Part shown: in pieces, positions 24,356 through 33,170 of the stretch | Position numbering within the stretch: the first letter of the stretch is position 1 | Layout of the letters: each line of letters begins with the position of its first letter | Assembly: GCA_963520375.1 (NCBI GenBank) | Contig: CAUQQF010000014.1 | Location: 1-50,091, forward strand | Source of the DNA: JABCPE02 sp963520375 | GTDB taxonomy: Bacteria > Bacteroidota > Bacteroidia > Flavobacteriales > Weeksellaceae | DNA length: 50,091 bases | Direction of reading: 5' to 3' | Program-made: the position numbers and the translations under genes | Notes under the pieces: generated by a model | The model's database searches: none | What the model was told of the DNA's origin: nothing | What the model saw: the letters and a program-made list of their open reading frames with translations, nothing else

Positions 24356-24363
24356 CAAATATA
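24356..24363 (-). promoter_or_regulatory. -7 promoter box (TATATTTG) for the His/Cys-rich gene
   Basis: Reverse-strand TATATTTG, 16 bases upstream of the ATG at 24339 and just after the truB stop codon. It separates the metal locus from the upstream ftsX-truB operon. Confidence 0.5.
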
Positions 24364-24365
24364 AT

Positions 24366-25061
24366 CTAAATTTCCGAAAATAAAAATTCATTACTCAAAA
24401 ATTTGCCAGAAGCTTCCTCTACACTATACTCTCCTACTTTAGTTCTTCTAAGCTGAGTAAGATAGGCTCCTACGCCCAGTTCCTGCCCTATATCATGAGC
24501 CAAAGAGCGAATATAAGTTCCCTTGGAACAGCCCACTAAAAAACGAACATAAGGAAATTCTATCTGAATGTCTTTAACATAATGAATTGTAGTTTTTCTG
24601 GATTTCATCTCTACGGAAGCCCCTGCCCTTGCCAAATCATAAGCCCTCTCACCATCGACCTTTATCGCTGAAAAAACAGGCGGTTTCTGAGTGATTTTTC
24701 CTAAAAATTTTTGTAAAACTTCTGTCACAAAATCCTCTGTGATGTGGCTGATATCCGTAGGGAAAATTTCTGGTTTTTCGGTGTCGTAAGACTCTGTCTG
24801 CACACCTATTTTTATTTCTGTCCAGTATTCTTTCGGTGCATCTTGGATTTCGGATATTTTTTTGGTTGCCCTGCCTGTACATACCACCAGAAGCCCCGTA
24901 GCTTTAGGGTCTAAGGTTCCAGCGTGGCCTATTTTTATTTTCTTAAACTTAAACTCTTTTTTCAGTTTAAATTTAATTTTATTGACCGCCTGAAACGAAG
25001 TCCAATCCAAGGGCTTATCAACCAGAAAAACCTGACCTTCAAGAATTTGCTCCGCAGTCAT
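24366..25061 (-). CDS. truB: tRNA pseudouridine-55 synthase
   Basis: Makes pseudouridine 55 in the T-loop of tRNAs. In 231 residues the catalytic motif GHAGTLDPKATGLL has Asp51; further family marks are KPLDWTS, YDLARAG and CSKGTYIRSLAHDIG. The protein is shorter than the E. coli enzyme (314) because it lacks the C-terminal PUA domain, as in many Bacteroidota. It starts with ATG 3 bases after the uppP stop, the last gene of the ftsX-DUF3098-uppP-truB operon. No terminator is visible before the next gene. Confidence 0.96.
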   Translation of the reverse strand: MTAEQILEGQVFLVDKPLDWTSFQAVNKIKFKLKKEFKFKKIKIGHAGTLDPKATGLLVVCTGRATKKISEIQDAPKEYWTEIKIGVQTESYDTEKPEIFPTDISHITEDFVTEVLQKFLGKITQKPPVFSAIKVDGERAYDLARAGASVEMKSRKTTIHYVKDIQIEFPYVRFLVGCSKGTYIRSLAHDIGQELGVGAYLTQLRRTKVGEYSVEEASGKFLSNEFLFSEI

Positions 25062-25064
25062 TTA

Positions 25065-25886
25065 TTATTTGTTTAAATAAAAATAAATCAATAAAACTAT
25101 TCCGACAATGATTCTATACCAGCCCCAAAACTTAAAGCCATATTTCGCAAGAACATTGATAAAAGTCTTCACTGCTATCATCGCCACGATGAAAGCCACA
25201 ATGTTTCCGATAATGAAAACCAAAATATTTTCTGTAGAAGCCAAAATCATCTCATATCCCTTCTGGGCATTCGGCGTTCCCTCTCCCCAAGTCTTGATAA
25301 ATACAGAATAAAGCGTAACTGCCATCATCGTAGGGACAGCCAAAAAGAAAGAAAACTCCGCTGACGCCTTTCTGCTAAGTCCTTGGCTCATTCCTCCAAT
25401 GATAGAAGCCGCAGAACGAGATGTCCCCGGCATCATAGCCAAACACTGCCAAAAGCCAATGGTTACAGCCTTTTTGATGGATATATCTTTCTCATTATCA
25501 ATTTTTTCCTTGTTATCAAACCATTTATCCACAAAAAGTAAAATCACTCCTCCCAAAACCAAAACACAAGAGATAACTATCTGATTACCAAGCACTGCTT
25601 CTATTTTATCATCAAATAATTTTCCTAAAATCAAGGCAGGAATAACGGCACAAGCCAGTTTGATATAAAAATTAAAATTAGAAAAATCAAAAAACTTTTT
25701 CCAATACAAAACCACAATGGAAAGAATCGCTCCAAACTGAATGGACACTTGGAACATTTTAAGATATTCCGACTCTTCCATTCCGAGCAAAGCTGCTGTA
25801 AATCCCATATGAGCCGTAGAAGAAATCGGAAGATACTCCGTAAGCCCCTCTACGATTGCAACAATAATAGCTTTTACTATATCCAT
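25065..25886 (-). CDS. uppP: Undecaprenyl-diphosphatase
   Basis: Recycles the lipid carrier of cell wall and polysaccharide synthesis by dephosphorylating undecaprenyl pyrophosphate (BacA family). The 273-residue membrane protein has the two family motifs EGLTEYLPISSTAH (13-26, with Glu13, Glu17, His26) and PGTSRSA (153-159), and roughly eight membrane segments. The start codon overlaps the stop codon of the DUF3098 gene by one base (TAATG), a sign of coupled translation. Confidence 0.97.
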   Translation of the reverse strand: MDIVKAIIVAIVEGLTEYLPISSTAHMGFTAALLGMEESEYLKMFQVSIQFGAILSIVVLYWKKFFDFSNFNFYIKLACAVIPALILGKLFDDKIEAVLGNQIVISCVLVLGGVILLFVDKWFDNKEKIDNEKDISIKKAVTIGFWQCLAMMPGTSRSAASIIGGMSQGLSRKASAEFSFFLAVPTMMAVTLYSVFIKTWGEGTPNAQKGYEMILASTENILVFIIGNIVAFIVAMIAVKTFINVLAKYGFKFWGWYRIIVGIVLLIYFYLNK

Positions 25887-26158
25887 TATTTATTTCTTTT
25901 TAGTATAGCAACCACCTGCACAACAAAACCAACAACCACCAATAAAGGCGCTATTCTGATTTTCACCACAGAAAAAATATCATCATTCCAGTAGTTTGGG
26001 TCAAAAGAGCCATCTGGTTTGGTATTCGCTCCATAGCCCATCATTAGGATAAATCCAAAAGCAATAAGCCCCAAACCTATCAGCATCAATTTAAAATTAC
26101 TCTTACTGAAATAAAATGTGTTTTCTTTAGATGATGTTTCTATATTTTTATTTTTCAT
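25886..26158 (-). CDS. DUF3098 small membrane protein
   Basis: A 90-residue protein with two membrane segments (about 27-44 and 66-84: LMLIGLGLIAFGFILMMGYG and APLLVVVGFVVQVVAILK), with FDPNYWNDDIFS in between. This is the layout of the DUF3098 family of Bacteroidota, which is usually encoded right after ftsX, as here (10 bases away). Function unknown; the conserved place suggests a link with cell division or FtsX, which is inference. Confidence 0.85.
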   Translation of the reverse strand: MKNKNIETSSKENTFYFSKSNFKLMLIGLGLIAFGFILMMGYGANTKPDGSFDPNYWNDDIFSVVKIRIAPLLVVVGFVVQVVAILKRNK

Positions 26159-26168
26159 CGATTTTAAA

Positions 26169-27068
26169 TTAAGAATAATACAAATCGTCAGTTTTTGTTT
26201 TCAAAAATCTCCATGTCGCAAAAATAGTGCTTAACACCGTGATAGCAATCCCCACTAAAACCACTCCTAAAACCAACCATATGAATTTATTAGTATCTGG
26301 AACAAACTCAGAACCAATCTGATTTGTAAAGTAATACCACGCTGAGAAAAGGAAAACAAGTCCAATAAACGCCCCTATAGAACCTAAAATAACCGCTTCT
26401 TTTATAAATGGTTTCAAGATAAATCTTCTTCTCGCCCCCACCAGTTGCATTGTCTTGATAATGAATCTTTTAGAGAAAATTTTAAGACGGATAGAGCTGT
26501 TTATAAGCACAATAGCTATTATCAAGAATAATACGGTAAATCCTATAATCCACAGCAAAATTCTATCCAAATTATAATAGACTTCCTGTGTCATTTTGGT
26601 GTCATTTTTCACCTCTTTTACTCCTTTTATTCCTTGTAAATGCTTCATTACAGCATTTATAGTATCAGGAGCTACATAGGCTGGCTTTAGAGTAACTTCT
26701 ACCGATGGAGGGAAAATATTTTCTTCAAAAAGCCCCTCTGTGTCTATTCCCAGTTGTTTTTTAGCTATTATTTTCGCTTCTTCTTTGGTAATGAATTTTG
26801 TCTTCTTTACATATTTCTGTTCAGAAATCAATTTATAGGTTTCCTGCTGATATTCACTTGCTTTTGCAGAATCCTTAGGATCCAAATATTCATCAAAATA
26901 CACTGCAATGACCAGCTGCTCTTTGATATAGTCAGAATATTTCTGTGCATTTATCAAAATCAACCCAAAAAGTCCAACCAAAAAAAGAACCAATGAGATA
27001 CTGACAACCACAGTAATATTACTTGAACGCAGCCTTCTTCTATTAAAATCATCTATTGAATGTGCCAT
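26169..27068 (-). CDS. ftsX: Cell division permease-like protein FtsX
   Basis: The membrane half of the FtsEX complex, which controls cell wall hydrolases at the division site. The 299-residue protein has the four-helix FtsX layout: first membrane helix about 17-38, an outside domain about 40-165 with the KEEAKIIAKKQLGI region, then three helices (about 170-195, 222-248, 265-287), with KRFIIKTMQLVGARRRFILKPF in between as the inside loop. ftsE is not adjacent. First gene of a four-gene operon ending in truB, with a possible promoter at 27085-27114. Confidence 0.93.
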   Translation of the reverse strand: MAHSIDDFNRRRLRSSNITVVVSISLVLFLVGLFGLILINAQKYSDYIKEQLVIAVYFDEYLDPKDSAKASEYQQETYKLISEQKYVKKTKFITKEEAKIIAKKQLGIDTEGLFEENIFPPSVEVTLKPAYVAPDTINAVMKHLQGIKGVKEVKNDTKMTQEVYYNLDRILLWIIGFTVLFLIIAIVLINSSIRLKIFSKRFIIKTMQLVGARRRFILKPFIKEAVILGSIGAFIGLVFLFSAWYYFTNQIGSEFVPDTNKFIWLVLGVVLVGIAITVLSTIFATWRFLKTKTDDLYYS

Positions 27069-27084
27069 TTGATAAATTTTTCGG

Positions 27085-27114
27085 CTAAAATAGAAAAAAT
27101 CTTGCTAAATCAAA
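27085..27114 (-). promoter_or_regulatory. Possible promoter of the ftsX operon
   Basis: Reverse-strand TATTTTAG (27085-27092), one base off TAnnTTTG, with TTTG (27111-27114) 18 bases upstream. Distance to the ftsX ATG is 16 bases. Confidence 0.4.
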
Positions 27115-27171
27115 GTAGGAATACGAAAAAATTGATGTTAATTAAATCATAAATTTTGTTTCAAAAAGCCT

Positions 27172-27179
27172 TAACTTTG
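27172..27179 (+). promoter_or_regulatory. -7 promoter box (TAACTTTG) for rsmA-mgtE
   Basis: TAACTTTG matches TAnnTTTG and ends 19 bases before the rsmA ATG. Confidence 0.5.
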
Positions 27180-27198
27180 CCGAAAAATTTAGAATTTA

Positions 27199-27975
27199 AT
27201 GAGTGTAAAGGCTAAAAAACACCTCGGACAGCATTTCCTAACCGATGAAAATATCGCAAAAAAAATCGCAAACAGCCTCCAATTCAGCGGATATGATAAA
27301 GTCTTGGAAGTAGGCCCAGGGATGGGTATCCTCACCAAATATCTTTTAGAAAAAGAAACCGAAACCTTCGTAGCGGAGATAGATACAGAGTCTATCGCCT
27401 ACCTGAAAGAGCATTATCCTCAGCTAAAAGAAAACTATTTTGTAGGAGATTTCCTGAAAACAAATTTTTCTAAAATCTTTCCAAATGAGCAGGCAGCTGT
27501 GATAGGGAATTTCCCATACAATATTTCTTCGCAGATTTTATTTCACATTATAGAAAACTATCAGCAGATACCTGAAATGGCGGGAATGTTCCAAAAAGAA
27601 GTAGCCGAACGAACAGCAGCCGTTCCCAGAACAAAAGATTATGGAATTTTGTCTGTAATGGTTCAGGCTTACTATGATGTCAAATATCTTTTCACGGTTC
27701 ATGAAAATGTTTTCAATCCGCCACCAAAGGTGAAATCTGGTGTTATTTCGCTATTGAGAAATCCCAAAGAAGGACTTGCAGGAAACGAAACTTTGTTCAA
27801 AAATATCGTAAAAACTGGATTTAACCAAAGAAGAAAAAAACTCAGCAATGCACTAAAAGTTTTAAACATTCCTGAGGGACTTTCTGGTCATAATTTCTTA
27901 AATTTGCGAGCGGAAGAACTTTCAGTACAAGACTTCATCTCATTTACCAATGAGTGGAAAGAAAATCTAAAATAA
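27199..27975 (+). CDS. rsmA: 16S rRNA dimethyladenosine transferase
   Basis: Dimethylates two adjacent adenines near the 3' end of 16S rRNA (KsgA). In 258 residues: the N-terminal KKHLGQHFLTD, the SAM-binding loop VLEVGPGMG (35-43), the acidic end of strand 2 (AEIDTES), and the catalytic N-F-P-Y at 104-107 (GNFPYNIS). NLPY is the usual form, so Phe replaces Leu, a common variant. Followed 3 bases later by mgtE, so the two are one operon. Confidence 0.96.
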   Translation: MSVKAKKHLGQHFLTDENIAKKIANSLQFSGYDKVLEVGPGMGILTKYLLEKETETFVAEIDTESIAYLKEHYPQLKENYFVGDFLKTNFSKIFPNEQAAVIGNFPYNISSQILFHIIENYQQIPEMAGMFQKEVAERTAAVPRTKDYGILSVMVQAYYDVKYLFTVHENVFNPPPKVKSGVISLLRNPKEGLAGNETLFKNIVKTGFNQRRKKLSNALKVLNIPEGLSGHNFLNLRAEELSVQDFISFTNEWKENLK

Positions 27976-27978
27976 CCC

Positions 27979-29328
27979 ATGCCAAAAGAAGAAAATATCT
28001 ACCAGCCGCTGCTTTCGTATATTGAAGAAAAAAATGCAAAAGCCATTTCGGAAATCATTTCGGAGATGGAGGCGGTGGATATTGCCAATTTGTTTGGGAT
28101 TTTAGATGATTCTCAAAAAGTGTTTCTCTACGAACTCATGGACAATGATGTTTCTGCGGAAATGCTTTTGTACATCGATGAAGAAGACAGAAAAGAATTC
28201 CTAAAAAACTTCTCCACTAAAGAAATCGCAGAAGAAATCATCGGTGAGATAAATTCCGATGATGCTGCTGATATCATCGCTGAACTTCCCGAGCACCAGC
28301 AAAATGAAATCATCCAGCATATAGATGATAATGAACTGGCACAGAGCATCGTGGAACTCCTCCGATATGATGACCATGTAGCAGGAAGTCTCATGGCTAC
28401 TGAGCTAGTAAAAGTAGACCATAATCTATCCATCATCGCTGCAGTAAGGGAAATGCGCAAACAAGCTGAAGACATGGATGAAGTCTACTCTATTTATGTG
28501 GTGGATGAACAGGACAAACTCCTCGGCACCCTTAGTTTAAAAAAACTGCTTACCACCAGCACTTCTTCCAAGGTTTCGGAGGTGTATAATTCCAAAATAA
28601 GATGTGTGCAGGACAATGAACCTGCCGAAGACGTGGCGCGATACATGCAGAAATATGACCTCTTTGAAGTGCCTGTAATAGATGCTTTGGAAAGATTGGT
28701 AGGGAGAATTACCATAGATGATGTCATGGACTTCATCAAAGAAGAAACGGATAAAGACTACCAGCTGGCATCAGGGATTGCTACGGATATTGACTCTACG
28801 GACACTATTCTAAACATCACCAAAGCCCGTCTTCCGTGGCTTTTCATCGGAATGGTGGGCGGTCTGATAGGTTCACGAGTTTTACAAGGAAATGAAGAAG
28901 CGATGAGCCATGTTCCCGCCTTGATGTTCTTCGTTCCGCTGATAGCAGCTACCGCTGGAAACATCGGCGTACAAGCTTCAGCGATTATCGTGCAAGGGCT
29001 TGCTAACAATACTTTGGGACAAAATACCCTAAAAATCCTAATGAAAGAAGTGAGCGTAGCTGTGGCTTCGGGAATGATTTTATCACTGATTATTTTGGGA
29101 TTCAATCTATTTGTCAATCATCATGATATGATGATTTCCATTACGATTTCCGTAGCACTGCTTTCTGTCATCATCATTGCCGCGATGATAGGCACCATTG
29201 TTCCTATCTTTCTCAACAAAAATAAAATAGACCCAGCCATCGCCACGGGTCCATTCATCACCACTTCCAACGACATTCTTGGCGTGATGGTTTATTTCAC
29301 GATTGCAAAATTAATTTTAGGACTTTAA
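27979..29328 (+). CDS. mgtE: Magnesium transporter MgtE
   Basis: A 449-residue Mg2+ channel. Order of domains: the acidic MgtE N domain about 20-130 (helical repeats such as SAEMLLYIDEEDRKEFL and DDAADIIAELPEHQQ), two CBS domains about 137-255, then five membrane helices from about 282. The membrane part has the family end PFITTSNDILGVMVYF, whose Asp faces the pore. The N and CBS domains close the channel when cellular Mg2+ is high in characterised relatives. Co-transcribed with rsmA; a terminator follows. Confidence 0.95.
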   Translation: MPKEENIYQPLLSYIEEKNAKAISEIISEMEAVDIANLFGILDDSQKVFLYELMDNDVSAEMLLYIDEEDRKEFLKNFSTKEIAEEIIGEINSDDAADIIAELPEHQQNEIIQHIDDNELAQSIVELLRYDDHVAGSLMATELVKVDHNLSIIAAVREMRKQAEDMDEVYSIYVVDEQDKLLGTLSLKKLLTTSTSSKVSEVYNSKIRCVQDNEPAEDVARYMQKYDLFEVPVIDALERLVGRITIDDVMDFIKEETDKDYQLASGIATDIDSTDTILNITKARLPWLFIGMVGGLIGSRVLQGNEEAMSHVPALMFFVPLIAATAGNIGVQASAIIVQGLANNTLGQNTLKILMKEVSVAVASGMILSLIILGFNLFVNHHDMMISITISVALLSVIIIAAMIGTIVPIFLNKNKIDPAIATGPFITTSNDILGVMVYFTIAKLILGL

Positions 29329-29347
29329 GAAATTATAAGATAAAAAA

Positions 29348-29375
29348 ACAGCCATAAGTTTCAACTTATGGCTGT
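29348..29375. terminator. Terminator between mgtE and the outer membrane protein gene
   Basis: A 13-base inverted repeat (29348-29360 with 29363-29375; realistic stem of 10 bp with an 8-base loop), A-run before and T-rich stretch after. The genes are convergent, so it serves both. Confidence 0.85.
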
Positions 29376-29381
29376 CAATTT

Positions 29382-30251
29382 TTATTTACTTTTTCTTGTT
29401 TGGAAAATATATCCAACTCCGAAATTCACTTGTCCAAAAACAAAATCTTGTTGTGCTTTGTCTGGTCTGTCGTTTAGTGTTGTCTTCACATCAGGCATGT
29501 TGATATAGCCGTATTTTGCCTCCACTCTTGCCATCAGATGTTTCCAGAAAACAAAATTCAAACTCGCTCTAGCATCTAGTCCAAATCCTGCCACATGGAA
29601 ACGGTCACTTCTCTCATTCCCAAAAAGCTTAACATTAGATTTTGGATATAAAACTCCTAAACCTCCACCATAAGACCAAGTAATATTAAAATTATTCCCT
29701 TGATAGATTTTATTATACTTCTCAGCTCCGATGTTTACATAGTTAAGCCCATCCGTATGCTCAAATGTAAGGAATTCTCCATCTGTCAAATCCACTTTTC
29801 CATCTCTAACCATCGCTGCATAGTGAGGGTCAGAAATTTTCCCAGTGAAATCTGTCGTTTGGTCTTGTTTCATCACATATTTCATATGGTCTAACGCCAA
29901 AACAAGAGCCAAATTATCCTTAATGAAATACCCTATTCTAGCATTAGTCTGAGGAATCGTAACACGAAGCGGATTAAGATAATCATCAAAACTAAAATCC
30001 GTCGGTCTATCCTTAGCTATCATATTATGAAGCGTAAAATCATAGCCATTCCCTCTGAAATGAACATCTGAATTACTATAAATAGCCCTATTCCAGCCCC
30101 AATACAAAAATATCGCTCCTTTTCTGTAAGGATTATAGGCTGTTTTGTTTACAATAGAAAGGTCTGCTTGTGTCTCTGACACAGGTTTTTCCTGAGCCGA
30201 AACAAAGTTCATTCCCACCAAAAATGACAATAAAATTCCTGCTTTTTTCAT
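29382..30251 (-). CDS. Outer membrane beta-barrel protein
   Basis: A 289-residue protein with a signal peptide (MKKAGILLSFL..., cleavage after VSA at about 19) followed by alternating aromatic strands (KGAIFLYWGWNRAIY, ARIGYFIKDNLALVLALDHM, FNITWSYGGGLGVLYP, ARASLNFVFWKHLMARVEAKYGY) and a closing strand QVNFGVGYIFQTRKSK. This is an outer membrane barrel of perhaps 8-12 strands; no named family is recognised. The frame opens further with TTG at 30257, but ATG at 30251 gives the proper signal peptide. Monocistronic. Confidence 0.8.
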   Translation of the reverse strand: MKKAGILLSFLVGMNFVSAQEKPVSETQADLSIVNKTAYNPYRKGAIFLYWGWNRAIYSNSDVHFRGNGYDFTLHNMIAKDRPTDFSFDDYLNPLRVTIPQTNARIGYFIKDNLALVLALDHMKYVMKQDQTTDFTGKISDPHYAAMVRDGKVDLTDGEFLTFEHTDGLNYVNIGAEKYNKIYQGNNFNITWSYGGGLGVLYPKSNVKLFGNERSDRFHVAGFGLDARASLNFVFWKHLMARVEAKYGYINMPDVKTTLNDRPDKAQQDFVFGQVNFGVGYIFQTRKSK

Positions 30252-30305
30252 AATCAATTATTCTTTTATTTTTTACTAAGTAATTAAATTTCTTTAAAAG
30301 TAGAA

Positions 30306-30336
30306 ATCGGTTTAAAGAAATTCGCTTTAAACCGAT
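30306..30336 (-). terminator. Hairpin after secG
   Basis: A perfect 12-bp stem (30306-30317 with 30325-30336) with a 7-base loop, about 25 bases after the secG stop. The downstream T-run is weak (TTTCTACTTTT), so it may be a weak terminator. It also lies upstream of the outer membrane protein gene. Confidence 0.65.
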
Positions 30337-30360
30337 ATTTATATAATTATTAACCCAAAT

Positions 30361-30696
30361 TTATTTTGTCTTTGCAGATTCATCAGCTTTCACTGATGTC
30401 TTTGCCGCATTGCTTGGTGCAGTAGTCTGAGGCTTAGCACTTGGCACTACCACCGCAGAAGGCTTCGCTGTAAGCACCACACTTAGAAAAATAAGCCCTA
30501 CCACGACACCGCCAAGCGTCCATGTAGCTTTCTCCATAAAGTCATTGGTTCTCTGTATCCCAAAAGATGCAGAAGATGCTCCTCCAAAAGTTCCTGAAAG
30601 CCCTCCTCCTTTAGGATTCTGAGCTAAAATAATAATAGCTAACAAAACACATGCAATGATGGTAGCCACCATCAGTAGTATAAATATTGTACTCAT
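30361..30696 (-). CDS. secG: Preprotein translocase subunit SecG
   Basis: Small subunit of the SecYEG protein export channel. The 111-residue protein has two membrane helices (about 4-25 and 58-78) joined by the family loop LAQNPKGGGLSGTFGG with the SSASFGIQRTNDFMEKAT stretch. The C-terminal tail is Ala/Pro/Lys-rich and low in complexity. Promoter box at 30719-30726. Divergent from the DUF2339 gene. Confidence 0.95.
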   Translation of the reverse strand: MSTIFILLMVATIIACVLLAIIILAQNPKGGGLSGTFGGASSASFGIQRTNDFMEKATWTLGGVVVGLIFLSVVLTAKPSAVVVPSAKPQTTAPSNAAKTSVKADESAKTK

Positions 30697-30718
30697 TTTA
30701 TCATCTAAGTTTAGTTGG

Positions 30719-30726
30719 CAAATATA
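30719..30726 (-). promoter_or_regulatory. -7 promoter box (TATATTTG) for secG
   Basis: Reverse-strand TATATTTG, 22 bases upstream of the secG ATG. Confidence 0.5.
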
Positions 30727-30775
30727 ATAATTTTCTTTAACATGAAAAATAGATTTTACAAAAACTTTCTACATA

Positions 30776-30810
30776 AATTTAGACAATAAAATTGTAAATT
30801 TGTCTAAATT
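30776..30810. repeat. 11-bp inverted repeat overlapping the DUF2339 promoter
   Basis: AATTTAGACAA (30776-30786) and its perfect reverse complement (30800-30810), 13 bases apart. The right arm overlaps the -7 box at 30795-30802, so a protein bound here would cover the promoter. The same 11-mer also occurs once by chance inside the RsmB-like gene (35316-35326), without a partner. Confidence 0.6.
30795..30802 (+). promoter_or_regulatory. -7 promoter box (TAAATTTG) for DUF2339-DUF3999
   Basis: TAAATTTG matches TAnnTTTG and ends 16 bases before the ATG at 30819. It lies inside the inverted repeat 30776-30810. Confidence 0.5.
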
Positions 30811-30818
30811 ATCAAAAG

Positions 30819-33170
30819 ATGGATCCACAAAAGATAATCGAACTAGAGCAAAGGATAGGCAATCTGCTGTATAGACAGTCTGTTTTTTATAAGGAAATGA
30901 AACAGCTAGAGAATGAATTGGCTGAGTTAAAAAGACAAAGCAATTTTTCTTCCATATCTACTGCAAATACAGTAAAAACTTCTGCTGAAAAACCTGTTGA
31001 AAGGCCAATAGAAACCTCGGCTGAAAAGCCAACTGAAAAACCAGTTATAACAGCGCCTACCGCTCCTAAGCCGCAGGTTTCTGCTCCCAAAATAAACCTT
31101 CCTAAACAACCATCTGATTTAGAGAAGATTATAGGAGAAAGCTGGATTAACAAAATTGGGATTCTCATTGTGGTAATCGGTGTAGCCATCGGTGCTAAAT
31201 ATTCCATCGAAAATGAACTTATCAGCCCTCTTACACGAATTATACTAGGATATTTGGTAGGAATTGGACTGCTTGGTTTTGGAATCAAACTAAAACCGAA
31301 ATTTGAGGGATACAGTGCAGTTTTAGTAAGTGGAGCCATTTCTATTTTCTATTTTATCACCTATTTTGCATATAGTTTTTACAGCCTCATTCCACAGGTT
31401 TTAGCTTTTGTGATGATGCTGATATTCACAGCTTTTACTGTATTTACTGCGATAAAATACAACCGTGTGGTGATTGCCCACATTGGGCTTATAGGGGCTT
31501 ACGCTGTTCCATTCCTTCTATCATCAGGCTCTGGAAGAGTGGATATTTTGTTCAGTTATATGCTCATAATCAACCTTGGAATTTTATTTATTTCTATAAA
31601 AAAAGACTGGAAAACCCTGCATTATAGCGCTTTCTTTTTCACTTGGATGATATATGGCTCTTGGTTTGCAGATAAATCTTTTGATTCAGGTCTGCAAGGA
31701 TATGAAGCGCTGGGAATAGGCTTTGCTACGGCATTTTTCTTGGTTTTCTACGGAGTTTCTTTGTTTAATAATATCATTTCAAAAGAAAAATTGGATAAAG
31801 TAAATATTATCCTCATTCTATTGAATTCATTTATTTACTTTGGATTTGGATTTGGTATTTTTAATGGACATAGTATATTAGATTCTTATTTAGGGTTATT
31901 TACTTTGTTTAATGCTGCTATTCATTTTGCTGTTTTATTCTTTATCAAATCGAAAAAACTTGCGGATTCTACCCTGTTCTACTCCACATTAGGGATGGTT
32001 TTCACTTTCATCACGATTGCGATACCGATACAGCTGGACGGAAACTGGGTAACGCTTATGTGGACAACCCAAGGGACTATTTTGTTTTGGCTTGGAAAAA
32101 CAAAAAAAATATCCATTTACGAAAAAATATCCCTCCCTATACTTGGACTTGCTTTTCTAAGTTTTCTCGAAGACTGGGAGCGTTATAGTTATGCTGTTGA
32201 TTTAGATATTCATGCTTTCTGGAATATCAATTTCCTGACAGGTATTTTTGCTGTTTTAGGATATAGTTCTGCTGTTTATCTTTCGAGAAAATACCCTGAC
32301 GCAGAAGGCGAAAAATTTAGTCCTTTTAATGCTATAAAATCGTTCTATCTACCAGTTTTATTAGTATTGACAGCGTATCTTACTTTTAGAAATGAGATTG
32401 CATACTATTTTGATTATTGGTACGAAAGTTCATCTGTTCTTGTTCGTGAGAAAGGAGATGAATACAATGAATACAACAATGATATCGGCATTTTTAGGAA
32501 CATATATCTCCTTGTCTACTCTCTAGTATTCTTTGGAGGAATGGCTCTACTGAATTTCTATAAATTCAAGAACAAGATTTTAGGCGTTTCGTCCATTGTT
32601 ATCGGACTTTTAGTTTTGTTTGCTGCTCAGACTTTTGGAGTAGGAGAATTGGGAGAACTACGCTACTCTTACATCAATGGAAATTCAAACAAATATTTCA
32701 ATGTTAGTTTTAACTATATCTTAATCCGATACCCACTCTGGAGCAGTATAGCATTTGCACTCTGGGCGATTTTCAAAAATGCTAAATCTTATATAGAAAA
32801 TGTAAAATTCCATATTTTCTTAGAAGTAGTGATTCATATTTCCATCCTTAATTTCTTAAGTAATGAACTGGTCACTTGGCTGGATATTGCTGGTTATCAG
32901 GATATTTTCAAACTAGGACTGAGCATCCTTTGGAGCGTTTATTCACTTCTTTTGGTAAGCCTCGGAATTTACAAGAAAAAGAAATATCTCAGAATTTTTG
33001 CCCTCGTGTTGTTCGGCATCACTTTGGCTAAATTATTCCTATACGACATCTCTAATCTCAGCACGATTTCTAAAACTATCGTATTGATAATCTTAGGGTT
33101 ACTGCTTCTTATCATTTCATTTTTATACAATAAATTTAAAGACAAAATCGGTGATGAAACTAAAAATTAA
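30819..33170 (+). CDS. DUF2339 polytopic membrane protein
   Basis: A 783-residue protein: a coiled-coil start (about 1-45, IIELEQRIGNLLYRQ), a Lys/Pro/Thr linker with near repeats of SAEKPVERPIET (about 55-85), then about twenty membrane helices from the conserved block IIGESWINKIGILIVVIGVAIGAKYSIE (about 105-132) to the end. This matches the DUF2339 family, large inner membrane proteins of unknown function. A DUF3999 gene follows with a 17-base overlap, the usual partner. The proteins probably work together in the envelope; the role is not known. Confidence 0.88.
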   Translation: MDPQKIIELEQRIGNLLYRQSVFYKEMKQLENELAELKRQSNFSSISTANTVKTSAEKPVERPIETSAEKPTEKPVITAPTAPKPQVSAPKINLPKQPSDLEKIIGESWINKIGILIVVIGVAIGAKYSIENELISPLTRIILGYLVGIGLLGFGIKLKPKFEGYSAVLVSGAISIFYFITYFAYSFYSLIPQVLAFVMMLIFTAFTVFTAIKYNRVVIAHIGLIGAYAVPFLLSSGSGRVDILFSYMLIINLGILFISIKKDWKTLHYSAFFFTWMIYGSWFADKSFDSGLQGYEALGIGFATAFFLVFYGVSLFNNIISKEKLDKVNIILILLNSFIYFGFGFGIFNGHSILDSYLGLFTLFNAAIHFAVLFFIKSKKLADSTLFYSTLGMVFTFITIAIPIQLDGNWVTLMWTTQGTILFWLGKTKKISIYEKISLPILGLAFLSFLEDWERYSYAVDLDIHAFWNINFLTGIFAVLGYSSAVYLSRKYPDAEGEKFSPFNAIKSFYLPVLLVLTAYLTFRNEIAYYFDYWYESSSVLVREKGDEYNEYNNDIGIFRNIYLLVYSLVFFGGMALLNFYKFKNKILGVSSIVIGLLVLFAAQTFGVGELGELRYSYINGNSNKYFNVSFNYILIRYPLWSSIAFALWAIFKNAKSYIENVKFHIFLEVVIHISILNFLSNELVTWLDIAGYQDIFKLGLSILWSVYSLLLVSLGIYKKKKYLRIFALVLFGITLAKLFLYDISNLSTISKTIVLIILGLLLLIISFLYNKFKDKIGDETKN

